A stretch of 64,000 nucleotides of DNA. Origin: Chryseobacterium sp. SSA4.19. GTDB lineage: Bacteria > Bacteroidota > Bacteroidia > Flavobacteriales > Weeksellaceae. The DNA is taken from the NCBI RefSeq assembly GCF_022601875.1, contig NZ_JAKVIP010000012.1:1-64000 (forward strand), written 5' to 3'. The notes under the pieces were generated by a model, which was not told where the DNA came from, ran no database searches, and worked only from the letters and a program-made list of their open reading frames with translations. Below, piece after piece: positions 37,331 to 47,500 of this stretch. The stretch's first letter is position 1, and each line of letters opens with the position of its first letter. Made by a program: the position numbers and the translations under genes.

Positions 37331-38196
37331 CAGAATGTATCCGCTTTAAGAATTTCTGAATAGTTCACTTTCATTTCGATGGTCCTACCGGAGAGCTGTT
37401 CTTCGATCAGTCGTATGATCATCACTTTTGAGTTCGGATAGGTAAACTTTTTAAAGACATATATATTTCTGAGGTTTTTCCTGAAGTGCTTTTGAGAATT
37501 CAGCTGGAAAACCGGTGTCATTTCAATGCTTTGATTATTGGTTGCCTTATGGATCTTTTTATCCTCTATTGAAAACTTAAGAGCCTCCAGATCGTAGCTC
37601 AGATTGGAAGTATTTTTAAAGGTCATATCGAGAAAAATATAATCGCTCATTACATATACATTGTTAAGCTGCATACTGAGATTCAGGTTTTTTTCAGTTC
37701 TGACCGGCTTTTTATCGGTTTTATTCTGAATGATGTCCAAAGCAAACTGTCTGAGTTCACGGTTTGAGAAGCTCATTTTATCGAACTCGATAGGCTGCAT
37801 CGCTTCGGGTTGAATGTGGATATTGGTAACCGTATTGAGATTATCTGCGTTTCTATAAACCGCTTTATACTGCGCGATGAAAGATTGCCCGACAACCGTG
37901 ATGATACCCACTGTATTTCCGGTGAAAAAAGGTGTGGACTGTTTTTTTTTATCCTTATCACAGGTATTGTTATTGGTAATTTTAATCCTTGCGATATTGT
38001 TGGCAGGGAGGTCCCCGGTCAGTTTATCAGTGGAAAGGTCAACGTATTGAATGGGTTCCGGTGAAATCATATGAAGGTTGATCTCTTCGCTGATCTCAAG
38101 TTCCGGCAGGTCAGAAATGATCTGCTCCGTGGTTGCTGTTTGTGCGGTTAACAGGTTTACTGTAAACAGGGTCAGACTGTATAATAAATTTCTCAT
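37330..38196 (-). CDS. traN: Conjugative transposon protein TraN
   Basis: The 288-residue protein has a signal peptide (1-18) and the DUF4138 layout of TraN: an N-terminal beta domain, the SNRELRQFALDI segment (about 139-150), then a C-terminal beta domain with repeated strands. TraN is an outer-membrane-associated part of the Bacteroidota mating channel, comparable to VirB9. It lies 4 bp behind traM. Length agrees with family members (roughly 280-330). Confidence 0.85.
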   Translation of the reverse strand: MRNLLYSLTLFTVNLLTAQTATTEQIISDLPELEISEEINLHMISPEPIQYVDLSTDKLTGDLPANNIARIKITNNNTCDKDKKKQSTPFFTGNTVGIITVVGQSFIAQYKAVYRNADNLNTVTNIHIQPEAMQPIEFDKMSFSNRELRQFALDIIQNKTDKKPVRTEKNLNLSMQLNNVYVMSDYIFLDMTFKNTSNLSYDLEALKFSIEDKKIHKATNNQSIEMTPVFQLNSQKHFRKNLRNIYVFKKFTYPNSKVMIIRLIEEQLSGRTIEMKVNYSEILKADTF

Positions 38197-38200
38197 TAGT

Positions 38201-39403
38201 TTATTTATTTTGCTGGGTTTGTGATTCTTTAAGTTGTTTTTCGTCGATCAGGAATACATAGGAATTGTATTTCAGCTTGGCTTTATTGGTTTTTATCAGA
38301 TTGGCGATCGACTTCGAAGTTGAAGTGAATAATTTGGAACCAATGCTCGTGAAGAATCCTTCTCCTCCCATATCCATCTGTGTCCCCTGTACCGAGTTGC
38401 TTCCCATTTCCCGCATCATCTCGCGGAAAACGCTTTGGGGAACATATAGCCCTTTCATTCCATCCAGATCGTAAATAGAGAGATTGACCGGGAATATTTC
38501 GCCTTTCGTAAATACTGATATGATCTTCAGTTCGACTCTCTGCATTGAAAATCCTGAGATCTGACCATATAAAATAGAACCTTTGCCGATCTTTCTGTTT
38601 CCGACAAAGATGTCTTCTAGCAAGCGAAATCTGATCCTGCTTCCTAAAAATCCTTTGTTGTTTTCATCGATCACTGCTTTGATAAAATCATTTTCTTTTT
38701 CCTTATAAAAAGCATTGAATCCACCGTTAATTCCTGATTTACTGACATTGAATGTGGAGCTAAGAAAATCTTCCATCTTTTCCCTGTTGGCTTTGAGCCG
38801 CTGTTCTGCCGCCAGTTTACTTTGGTATTCCGGATCTCTGGCTTTTTCCAGGGAATCCATTACAAGCATCTGCTCTTTCAGGTATTTGACGGGATCTGGT
38901 TGGATACTTTGTGTCGCCCTAGGATTTTCTGTTGCGTAGTTCGCCTCCGCTTTACCATACGATTTATCATTGAGCATCCGGATCATTTCCGCCGACCTTT
39001 TATAATCTTTATCCTCATCATTTTTCTTTGGATCGTAGTAGGATGAAGGATTTCCTTTCCCTGTGTACTGAGTTTGTCTTCCCGCTACCGCTTTCAGCGA
39101 ATCAATTTTTCTTTTCTGCGCTAATGATAATTGGTCATCATAACTCAAAAGGCTGTCCTGTTCCTTATCCAGTCCTCCAAGCATTGTCCGATTATCATCT
39201 TTTTTGAAAAATGCATCGTAGGCATCGTTCTTATTCATAATTGAATCCTTAGTTTCTCCGAGCGAAAGGGAAAGCTCCTTAGGCTTGTCTTTGGGCTTAT
39301 CCTCTTTCGAGAACTCCGCACCGACGTACCCGAAAAGAAGCAGGAACGGCAGAGCCAGAAGCGGCAGCACATATTTTTTCTGTTTGAAATTAATTTTCTT
39401 CAT
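38201..39403 (-). CDS. traM: Conjugative transposon protein TraM
   Basis: The 400-residue protein has an N-terminal membrane anchor (about 11-28), a long low-complexity periplasmic linker (35-240) and a VirB10-like C-terminal domain (about 245-385) with RFRLLEDIFVGNRKIGKGSILYG. TraM is the inner-to-outer membrane link of the mating channel. It lies between the TraL-like gene and traN as in CTnDOT. Confidence 0.88.
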   Translation of the reverse strand: MKKINFKQKKYVLPLLALPFLLLFGYVGAEFSKEDKPKDKPKELSLSLGETKDSIMNKNDAYDAFFKKDDNRTMLGGLDKEQDSLLSYDDQLSLAQKRKIDSLKAVAGRQTQYTGKGNPSSYYDPKKNDEDKDYKRSAEMIRMLNDKSYGKAEANYATENPRATQSIQPDPVKYLKEQMLVMDSLEKARDPEYQSKLAAEQRLKANREKMEDFLSSTFNVSKSGINGGFNAFYKEKENDFIKAVIDENNKGFLGSRIRFRLLEDIFVGNRKIGKGSILYGQISGFSMQRVELKIISVFTKGEIFPVNLSIYDLDGMKGLYVPQSVFREMMREMGSNSVQGTQMDMGGEGFFTSIGSKLFTSTSKSIANLIKTNKAKLKYNSYVFLIDEKQLKESQTQQNK

Positions 39404-39437
39404 TGCGTTTTGATTTTTAGATGAGAGGTCTTCGTTA

Positions 39438-39791
39438 TTAGCGGCTATTTTTTAACTGCTGGAATCGGTTAAACAGAAACTCTATTCTGAGGCTGTCTAC
39501 TTTTTGCAGAGAATTCCGGTCTCTTTTTTCTTTCAGGAATTTCAGCTCGCTGACGATCTTTTCCATTTCCGTGTCCTGAGCAGAAGCCGTATTCTGGCTG
39601 ATCCCACTATTGGAATAAAGAACAGGCGGTTTAATGGTAAAGGTCTTTTGGGAAGGAAAGAAAATACCCTGTATCAGCGATCCTATAAATGAGATCGAAA
39701 GAAAGATCATCGAATAGGTAAAGAACCTTTTCGGATTTTTAGCCACACGGTCCAGGAATTTCTGTCCGGTTTCTTTTATAAAAGCATTCAT
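39438..39791 (-). CDS. TraL-like conjugation protein
   Basis: From ATG 39791 the protein has 117 residues with one membrane helix (about 21-41) and a charged C-terminal helix. Its place between traK and traM is where TraL lies in CTnDOT-type modules. A longer frame starting at 39899 would run deep into traK and is rejected. Sequence alone does not prove TraL. Confidence 0.65.
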   Translation of the reverse strand: MNAFIKETGQKFLDRVAKNPKRFFTYSMIFLSISFIGSLIQGIFFPSQKTFTIKPPVLYSNSGISQNTASAQDTEMEKIVSELKFLKEKRDRNSLQKVDSLRIEFLFNRFQQLKNSR

Positions 39792-39792
39792 C

Positions 39793-40407
39793 TTAATAGG
39801 AATTTTTAGTTTGATTGGAGAGTTCCTCGTTATCGATGATGCGCCAGTTCTTAAGCAACACCCCGTGAGGATTGTTGGGGCTTCGGATGATGTCTTCAAA
39901 AAATCCTTCGGTGATCAGCTTCCGGGTAATGACTGAAGATTTTCTGGTGATCATCTGCTTTCCGAAGAATTGAAATTTATTCTGCTCCATATTGAGGCTG
40001 ATCGAATCAGCGTGGATGCTGACCATTGAGCTGGAAGCCACGATCTGATTATAAAATCCTTTTTCCCTGAGATTGGTGTATTCCTTTTTCCCACTGTCGT
40101 CAATAAGATAGAGTGACTTTTGAATATTCTCCTTGATGTAGGCATCATCCGGAGCGAGGGTAAAAAACAGACGGTGGAACAGTTCGATCTGCGCCTTATA
40201 TTCAACCGGCCGGTTCAACAGCACATCCGTTTGCTTTGCCAACACCGGAACCCCATTATCGAGAACATAAATCGATCTGCGGGAATCCTGGATCATCCGA
40301 TAGGAAAAGAAAAACCCGGCAATGACAATGAATATGGCAAAACCAATGGCTGATAAGGATACGATCTTATTGATCTTGATTCTCTGTTCTATATTTTTTA
40401 TCAACAT
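39793..40407 (-). CDS. traK: Conjugative transposon protein TraK
   Basis: The 204-residue protein has a single N-terminal membrane anchor (about 16-36) and a periplasmic VirB8-like domain with the TraK pattern (VEYKAQIELFHRLFF at 68-82 and KNWRI near the end). It is an inner-membrane scaffold of the mating channel. The next gene begins one base after its stop. Confidence 0.88.
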   Translation of the reverse strand: MLIKNIEQRIKINKIVSLSAIGFAIFIVIAGFFFSYRMIQDSRRSIYVLDNGVPVLAKQTDVLLNRPVEYKAQIELFHRLFFTLAPDDAYIKENIQKSLYLIDDSGKKEYTNLREKGFYNQIVASSSMVSIHADSISLNMEQNKFQFFGKQMITRKSSVITRKLITEGFFEDIIRSPNNPHGVLLKNWRIIDNEELSNQTKNSY

Positions 40408-40410
40408 ATT

Positions 40411-41655
40411 TTATTTCTTTTTGTTATTCATTGCGGTACTCACCCTCCCTGAAGCAGAACCTGTTGCAATAGATTTAGCTGCTGTTGCCGCTGCTGCTGC
40501 ACCTCCTGTTTTCACAGTCAGTACCGCTGTTTTGGCACTGCTTGCCACCTTTCCTGCCGCATTTTTCATTTTTGTCATCGCACCCGCTCCGCCTGCTGAA
40601 ACAATACTGTCTGCTATTGTTGGGGTCATCAAAACACCGATACCGGTCACGATGTAAGCGACAAACGTGAAGAGCTGGTTGTAGATCATTCCTGAATTAC
40701 TGACATAGACCATCAAGGCATCCAGATTGGTCACTGTTCCGTTGGTGACTAAGGTGTCATAGCGTTCTATTTCCATCGTGTAGCCGGAAGCAATAAGCTG
40801 CTGCCCGATGTTTATAATGGTGTAGGCGACAAACGTGTAAAGGTTGATATTGATGAATTTGGATACCCAGCTGTACAGCGAATTTTCAAATCCCGGAATG
40901 AGGGCCATTCCGACTGCAATAGGACCTAAAATGATAAGGATATAGGCCCAGATCTTCTGAATAAAGAATATCAGATAAACACAGATCCTAAGAATGGAGA
41001 GGCAGACAAACTCGATCACCTCGGCGACCAGTTTCTGCATTTGGAACTGCATCCTGATCTGCCATTCCTTGATAGGTTGTAGCAGCTTATCGATCCCGTC
41101 GCTGATATCAAACCACGAATCATCTGCATCTTTAGAGGTATTATTGATGACTTCCTGCTTGGCATCTTCTTCGGCATTGAGCTTGATTACGGCATCCAGC
41201 AATTGCTGCTGCTTTTTAAACCGCTGCACCCGCAGGTCATTGACCTCAGATTCGATATCGCTGAAAATAGCTATTCCGGGTTCGGCGATGGCCTCGAACG
41301 GTGCTTGTATCAGATTGACAAATCCTGTCCAATACACTAAAGTAAAGCCGATCAGAATCGGTTTAAGCATCGGGGTGATTTCCCATTCCCGGTCTCCGGC
41401 GGCCATCTGCCATCCCATATAGCCGAGATACATCAATGCACCCAGTCCTCCGATAGCCCTTCCGACCAATGCGGAACCTTGAGCATTGTCCTGAATACTG
41501 GTGTCCAGCTTGGTAAAGACCTCCATAAACCACCTTTCAAAAGCGCCGTCCCCCTTGAGAAACTGAAGCAGGTTGCTGTAGTCGCCATCGGTCTGCGCAA
41601 AGGTGATGACCGGCAGTAATATTGCCAAAAGGCAAAGAGTTAATTTTTTATTCAT
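40411..41655 (-). CDS. traJ: Conjugative transposon protein TraJ
   Basis: The 414-residue protein has a signal sequence (1-20) and about six membrane helices, clustered at 60-110 and 210-345. Its end is alanine/glycine/lysine-rich. This is the VirB6/TrbL-like TraJ of Bacteroidota, an inner-membrane channel component. It precedes traK by 3 bp. Confidence 0.85.
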   Translation of the reverse strand: MNKKLTLCLLAILLPVITFAQTDGDYSNLLQFLKGDGAFERWFMEVFTKLDTSIQDNAQGSALVGRAIGGLGALMYLGYMGWQMAAGDREWEITPMLKPILIGFTLVYWTGFVNLIQAPFEAIAEPGIAIFSDIESEVNDLRVQRFKKQQQLLDAVIKLNAEEDAKQEVINNTSKDADDSWFDISDGIDKLLQPIKEWQIRMQFQMQKLVAEVIEFVCLSILRICVYLIFFIQKIWAYILIILGPIAVGMALIPGFENSLYSWVSKFININLYTFVAYTIINIGQQLIASGYTMEIERYDTLVTNGTVTNLDALMVYVSNSGMIYNQLFTFVAYIVTGIGVLMTPTIADSIVSAGGAGAMTKMKNAAGKVASSAKTAVLTVKTGGAAAAATAAKSIATGSASGRVSTAMNNKKK

Positions 41656-41657
41656 CT

Positions 41658-42488
41658 CTAATATTTGTGTTTATATTGCTGCATCACGTTTTGAACAATT
41701 CCTTTGTCTGAGGTAGGTGTCCATTGTGTTGGCAATGCAGTTGGTAAATGGCTGTTCAGGATATTTTTATAATCCAGAAGCAGCGTTGTCCGGTTATTAT
41801 GCCTACTGAGTTCCTGCACAAATTTTCGCCATCGTATAAGGGTTTCGTGATACATGATGAAACGTTTTCCCCTCGGCATATCCATCGACCTCGACATCGA
41901 ATATTTTTCCTTGATCAGATCCAGCTCCTCTTGTAATCGTTTTAAGGTGCCGGTCGTATTAAGTGCCTCGTAAGTGGGTTCATCTTTCAGCCGCCATTCG
42001 ATAAAATTCTGCGGGTTGTCCGGAAATTCCGTGATCGGCGTGAGCATTCGTTTGTAGTACAGTAACCATAGCGGATCCGCATCAACTGTGGCCGAAGTCC
42101 AATGTGCCAGATCCTGAACGCTTCTTTTGTATATCGTGTCGGATGCAGCCTTGATCTTCTTAGCTTCCTCTTCCTGGAATTTTAGTTGTGCGAACCGTAG
42201 ATTCTGTTCTCCGGTAGGCTTCAACGGACGGATATCTTCACCGTCCTTATAATCCCTGTTAATTTTTGGTGCCCACATTCCCCAAACCGTTGCATAGGCA
42301 AAATTGGTCTGGATACCCAGGAAATATTTGGGGTATGGCCGCCAGTCTCCCCAGCTCTCAAAGGTCATTCTCTTATGCTGGGCAACGATCGAAGGATCGT
42401 TCAGTCGTTTGACACTTATTTGTGCTGATGCTGCAATGGCGACACATACAAAAAGCAAGAATGTCCCCTTTTTAAATAGTATTTCCAT
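41658..42488 (-). CDS. Secreted conjugation-module protein, unknown function
   Basis: The 276-residue protein has a signal peptide (about 1-22) and a tryptophan- and tyrosine-rich mature part with coiled-coil segments (105-125 and 180-200). It is in the transfer operon, 2 bp before traJ, where flavobacterial ICEs carry a conserved periplasmic protein. I know no domain for it. Confidence 0.65.
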   Translation of the reverse strand: MEILFKKGTFLLFVCVAIAASAQISVKRLNDPSIVAQHKRMTFESWGDWRPYPKYFLGIQTNFAYATVWGMWAPKINRDYKDGEDIRPLKPTGEQNLRFAQLKFQEEEAKKIKAASDTIYKRSVQDLAHWTSATVDADPLWLLYYKRMLTPITEFPDNPQNFIEWRLKDEPTYEALNTTGTLKRLQEELDLIKEKYSMSRSMDMPRGKRFIMYHETLIRWRKFVQELSRHNNRTTLLLDYKNILNSHLPTALPTQWTPTSDKGIVQNVMQQYKHKY

Positions 42489-42493
42489 AATTC

Positions 42494-43162
42494 TTAATTG
42501 AAGATGTATTTGTATTTGGTGATGATATCTCCGACGATGGCCCTGTCAATGTTGATGTAATTCCTAAGGATCGGAACCTGGTACAGGTACGGTATTTTCC
42601 TCGCGTTTTCAAGTCTCATAATAATGTAAAGGATGTTCCCGTGAATATTCCTCACCCGCGTAAACACTTTTTCGATCAGCATTTCGCGATCCATCGCATC
42701 CATCAGAAAATCCTTATCCTCGTTCAGAATATCCTGCGTAACTTCCTGCTGGAGCTTTATGACCTGTTTACCTATCTCAACATAATATTTTGAAACCAGC
42801 ACAGCATACTCGGGATGTTGTGCAGACAGGTCCATCATCTTATTGGAATTGTTGACGATCTTTCCCATATATTGATACAGGTAGATCAGCTTTTTGCTTT
42901 GGCTAAGGGCGGAATTGACATTCTTCAGTTGTTGATAGATATACTCCTGAATGGCGATGACCTGGGTCGTCTTATTATTGATATCATCATAGAGCTCCTT
43001 TTGTTTTTTGTAAGAATCCAGAAAGGTCTGCTCACTGGCCAGTCGTACGCCGTGATTGACGGTGATCTGTGAGAGCAGTTTATCGTTTATCACAATCTGT
43101 TGGCTGTTGATGTCAACAAACGAAGACAGGAAAATTCCGAGTATTATTAGTTTCTGCATCAC
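42494..43162 (-). CDS. TraI-like periplasmic protein, copy 3
   Basis: The 222-residue protein has a signal peptide (about 1-20) and an all-helical mature part. Its ending, YINIDRAIVGDIITKYK, is shared with the two genes before it, and the middle contains AQHPEYAVL like copy 1 (ASQHPQYAIF). These are likely paralogues serving at the place of TraI in other modules. It shares one base with the preceding gene (TAATG). Confidence 0.65.
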   Translation of the reverse strand: MMQKLIILGIFLSSFVDINSQQIVINDKLLSQITVNHGVRLASEQTFLDSYKKQKELYDDINNKTTQVIAIQEYIYQQLKNVNSALSQSKKLIYLYQYMGKIVNNSNKMMDLSAQHPEYAVLVSKYYVEIGKQVIKLQQEVTQDILNEDKDFLMDAMDREMLIEKVFTRVRNIHGNILYIIMRLENARKIPYLYQVPILRNYINIDRAIVGDIITKYKYIFN

Positions 43163-43848
43163 TAAAAGGATTTTATGTGGTTCATAATGTTTTCCACCAC
43201 TTGGCGGTCCCTATTGACATAGTATTGGAAGGCTCGTTTGTTCCGCAGTACCTTGGCTTTGATATCCCTTATTTTCAGAAGCATATGGGTTGAATTTCTA
43301 CTAAGCGACTTAACCTCGCCCAATGCATAATCCAGTAATACCTTTCGTTCCGATTGTTCCATCTGGTTGATGGCGCCGTAAGAGATCACGATCCCGGTCA
43401 CCAATCTGGTCACCATCTGCAGGTCATCAACAAATTGCACTTGTGAAGGCAAGACCGCTATGATCGAGTAGGGGGCAGTACTGATCTCGTTGATTATCGC
43501 TGTCTGATTATCCGTGATCTTGGTAATTTCCCTGCTCACGGCAACGCCTGCCGGAATAGCCTGGATTGCAAATGATACCATACGAAGTCTGTCCTGGACC
43601 TTGGTCACCTTGTCTTTGAAATTCTTCCATTGGGATTGGTTGGCCGTTTCCACAGAGGCATTGAGCGTTTGCTTTTGCCGCATCTCTTTCTGCCGGTCGT
43701 TTTCTTTCATCGTCGCATTGATCTCAAGATCCATCATCGGGAACGAAACGTTCTCTTTCTCCCAGGCGGGAGTGGAGCTGCCACCGGAAGACATCATCAC
43801 CATACATATGATAGTAATGAATACGCTTATGAAGATCTTCTTTTGCAT
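43162..43848 (-). CDS. TraI-like periplasmic protein, copy 2
   Basis: The 228-residue protein has an N-terminal hydrophobic signal (about 5-20) followed by a helical mature part. It ends VNRDRQVVENIMNHIKSF, a diverged form of the ending found in copies 1 and 3. Of the three it is the most different and lacks the QHPxYA motif. It is in the same operon with 10 bp or less to its neighbours. Confidence 0.6.
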   Translation of the reverse strand: MQKKIFISVFITIICMVMMSSGGSSTPAWEKENVSFPMMDLEINATMKENDRQKEMRQKQTLNASVETANQSQWKNFKDKVTKVQDRLRMVSFAIQAIPAGVAVSREITKITDNQTAIINEISTAPYSIIAVLPSQVQFVDDLQMVTRLVTGIVISYGAINQMEQSERKVLLDYALGEVKSLSRNSTHMLLKIRDIKAKVLRNKRAFQYYVNRDRQVVENIMNHIKSF

Positions 43849-43858
43849 TGTACAGGCT

Positions 43859-44512
43859 TTAAAAATTTCTTTTATAGCGGTTCATAATGTCATCCACAAT
43901 AGCCTTATCGGTGTTAATGTACCCTGCAAAAGGATTGATGGAATTCCAGAATCCCAACCGATTGGCTTTCTCCAGTCTAAGCCTGATGGCCAATAGCCAC
44001 AGCTTAAGAGTCTTCACATTTCCGGAAATATTGTGCAGGATCTTATAACGGTCCCCTGCGGTTGCGAGGTTCAGTTCTCCCGATGCCAGGATGTCCGTTA
44101 CATCGGTTACGATCTTCAGGCTTTGCTCGTAGGTTTTCTGCGAAGCCCTGGTACCAAAGATGGCATACTGGGGATGCTGTGATGCCAGCTGCACCACCTG
44201 TGAGGAATACGTATAGCACTTATTCAGTTCGGAATAGATCTCCTGTACCTGGATCCCGTTCTGTAAGGTTCCCGAAACTTCTTTCAATCCTTTCAAAATC
44301 TTATTCTGAATGTCATTGGCCGCTACCATCTGGGTTCCGACCCAGGTCTGGGCATCCTTTAGTTTGGACGTTTCATCAATAACTTCATTCTGTTTGGCTT
44401 TCAAATTTTCCGAATAGAGGATCATCGCAGCAGTTACGGTCGGATCGATGTAGGTGTTCTGAGCAGATAGCAGTCCAAAGAATCCTAAAAATAAAAGGCT
44501 AAGCGTTTTCAT
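43859..44512 (-). CDS. TraI-like periplasmic protein, copy 1
   Basis: The 217-residue protein has a signal peptide (1-17), a helical mature part with ASQHPQYAIF (about 134-143), and the ending YINTDKAIVDDIMNRYK. Its start overlaps the end of traG by 14 bp. It is followed by two related genes; the triplication is seen directly in the shared endings and lengths. Confidence 0.65.
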   Translation of the reverse strand: MKTLSLLFLGFFGLLSAQNTYIDPTVTAAMILYSENLKAKQNEVIDETSKLKDAQTWVGTQMVAANDIQNKILKGLKEVSGTLQNGIQVQEIYSELNKCYTYSSQVVQLASQHPQYAIFGTRASQKTYEQSLKIVTDVTDILASGELNLATAGDRYKILHNISGNVKTLKLWLLAIRLRLEKANRLGFWNSINPFAGYINTDKAIVDDIMNRYKRNF

Positions 44513-47500
44513 ACTGATATTCTTTTTTATTTATTAATTCAGAGAAATTGATGTTTCGTTCTTCCAGTTCCTGGGCGATAACCTTGAATACATTTTTCCC
44601 AGGATGGGTTTTCTTCAAATTATGGTAGTAGGACTTTACCTTCAGGTCGAGAGGTTTCTGATACAGATTCACCAAAGACACCAGGTTCTCAAGACCGTCA
44701 CCAAAAGCTTTTAAGTCCGAGACGATCTTTATCAAAGCTTCGTCATAGTTGCCATACTCTTGTACATAATACTCCACGGCTGATTTCTCAGGCTTTTCAG
44801 TAGTATAGGTCAGGTATTGTTCAAGGGAGACTTCATTGCCGTAGACCTCACCTTTGGAACCTCGTTTAAGGTAAAACTCCTTGAACCGGCTCCTACCAAG
44901 TTTGTTGTTAAGATTGTTGATCGTGAAAATCTTGTTTTGCTCCACTTTGTTCAATGAAAGTAAAGCCGCAATTCGGTCAAAGTTGTCCTTGAATTTGGTC
45001 TGGTCAAGAAGAATGAAAGTGTCCGAATTGTTGATAATGGAGTCTTTTACAACTGCATTTCCAATAATATCGTCCAGCTCCTGTGTTACCACTACAGCTT
45101 CGCCCCAGAATTTCCGGACGGTTTTGTACAGATAAAGAATGTAGCCTCCCATCAGTTTACTTGCAATCGCTTTCCAGGCTTCTTCAATGATCAGCGCTTT
45201 TCTGCGATCTTTTCTGAGTCTCATTTTCTGAATGAATGTGTCCATAATAATCAGAGTCACAATGGGAAAAAGTTTGGGATTATCCTTTACGTTGTCAATC
45301 TCAAACACGATGAATGATTCGTCAAACAAAGTGTTATCAGCAGATTCGTTGAGTGTTGTTCCATATCGTCCGCCTTTATAAAAATCACGCAGAACAAATA
45401 GAAAAGTTCTCAGGTTGAACTCTCTTTCTGTGATACTGTGTTTCTTATTATTCAGATAAAGAGGAAGAAATTTGTCGCAATAATCATAGAAACCATTGAA
45501 GGAAAGTTCTTTTGCATCCAACTTCTCTTCGAGTTCTTTAATCTTTTTAATGATGGCTTTTCTAAAAGACTCATCCCAGTTTTCTTCTGTTTTGTCCTGT
45601 TTAATGATCTCATTTGATTTTATGAGAATCAATTGAGTTTCATTGTAAATTCTTCTTCTCTCTTCATCACCCAGTGTTTCATAAGCTTCATAGACTGTAT
45701 AAAATTTTTCATTGTCATAATCAGGATTATTGATGTTCTTATCCGGATGATAGAATTTTAATAACCTTCTTCCTGCATCCTTGATCTCTTCGGAACTTGC
45801 GTTGAAAGCAATTCCTAAAACATCGTAGTAAGTCCGCTCTTCATTAACTTCATTTTCATACTGAGCATAGATATCTTCTTCGTGAATGTTGTATTTATTC
45901 AAATAAAGAATTAACTCTTCTGAAGTTTTATTCTCATACCAATCATTTCCCGAATTGAAATATTGATGATAATAAGACATCAGTACATTGTCCAAAATAG
46001 ATTTCTGGGCAGCTGACATGACGGCATCAGGACCTTGCCAGATCAGAAAAATAAGATTGGTCAAAAATTCAATTTTCTCGATATTGAATTCTTTCTTGTC
46101 CATGAGAAAAGGATTCATCGTGATCGGTTTTTCTTCGGTATATTGTATATATCTTCCGCCTACATATGAGCACAGACCAGAGTAAGAGTATCCTGTATCA
46201 ACAATAACTACATCATAGTTATTTGGTAAATACTGCTCTACAATTGTGTTCATTATAAAGGATTTTCCTGAACCAGAAGGACCGAGAACAAACTTGTTTC
46301 TGTTATTAATTCTTCCCGTTTTCATAGGCAGATCGGCTGGATCTATTTTTATAGGAACGCCCTGTCGGTCTGTAAATCGCAGGTAGAAATTGGATTCTTC
46401 GTTCACGGGGTAACTTTCTTTAAAAAAAAAACACAATGCGGCCTCGCTTGTTGTCATAAATAGATCGTAATCCCTGAGTTCTGTCGCATTGCCCGGAATT
46501 GTTGCCCGAAATAGCTCCAGCTGGTTATATGCATTTTTGGATATGATAATCCCTTTGGTGAATAGCTTATTTTCAATCTGGGACTGTATCCCTTCCATTT
46601 CTTCCAGCGTGTTGGTTGAAAACAGTATCGAAAAATGGGCATTGACCACCAGTTGGCCATCAATAGCGATATTATGCAAAAGCGTTTGGATTTCTTCTGC
46701 GATGATGGCATTGGAAGGTGAATTGTTAGCGGCACCTTCGTGCTTTTTCTTCTTCTTATCGAGTTCCCTTTGCTGTTGCGCCTGAAGTGAAATGGTAATG
46801 ACCTGGTTGTAAACGATGGTTTCGTAGTTTTCCAGCTCATTGATAAAGGTAAAATTATCAACCGCTGTTTCGGAAGCTGCTCCGTTTCCACCTAGGATGG
46901 AGTAGGGTTCTATTTCAGAAGGCAAATCAATATTTTCCACATCGACATAGGAGATATTTTTGACAAACCGGTTGCCTATTTTCAGATATTCACTGGTACT
47001 TTTAATGTTGTCAAATACTGGGATATCTGAAAACTGCATTGACAAAACCCCTGAGATATAATATTCAAAATCTTTCTCGAACAGAAATTGAGGCTCGCAT
47101 TCGTTTTGCTTCAAAAGCATCCATACTTTCTGGCATTTGTCCCGAAGTTCTTTATAGCTTTTTTCGGAAAAATTGTAGTGCTTATTTTTCTTTTTAAGTT
47201 TATCATCAACAATATCCGTGAAGAAAAGCACCGTTTCAATGGTTTTGAAAAGTCGTCCGTCAAAATGCTCTGAATATTTTTGTTGTAAAAATTGATTTGA
47301 TGGTTCTGCCTTGTATTTTTTCTTGCTGAAGATATCGAGTTTCTGAACGATCCTTCCCTCACCGATGATCGACACGACCTGATTAAGAACCGTATGGAAG
47401 TTCAGGTAATTATCGGGATCTGCAGAATACTGCTCCACAGTATTTTTTATTTTGATACCGATAATGGGATTCCCATACTGTCCGAAAAGTACATCAAAGT

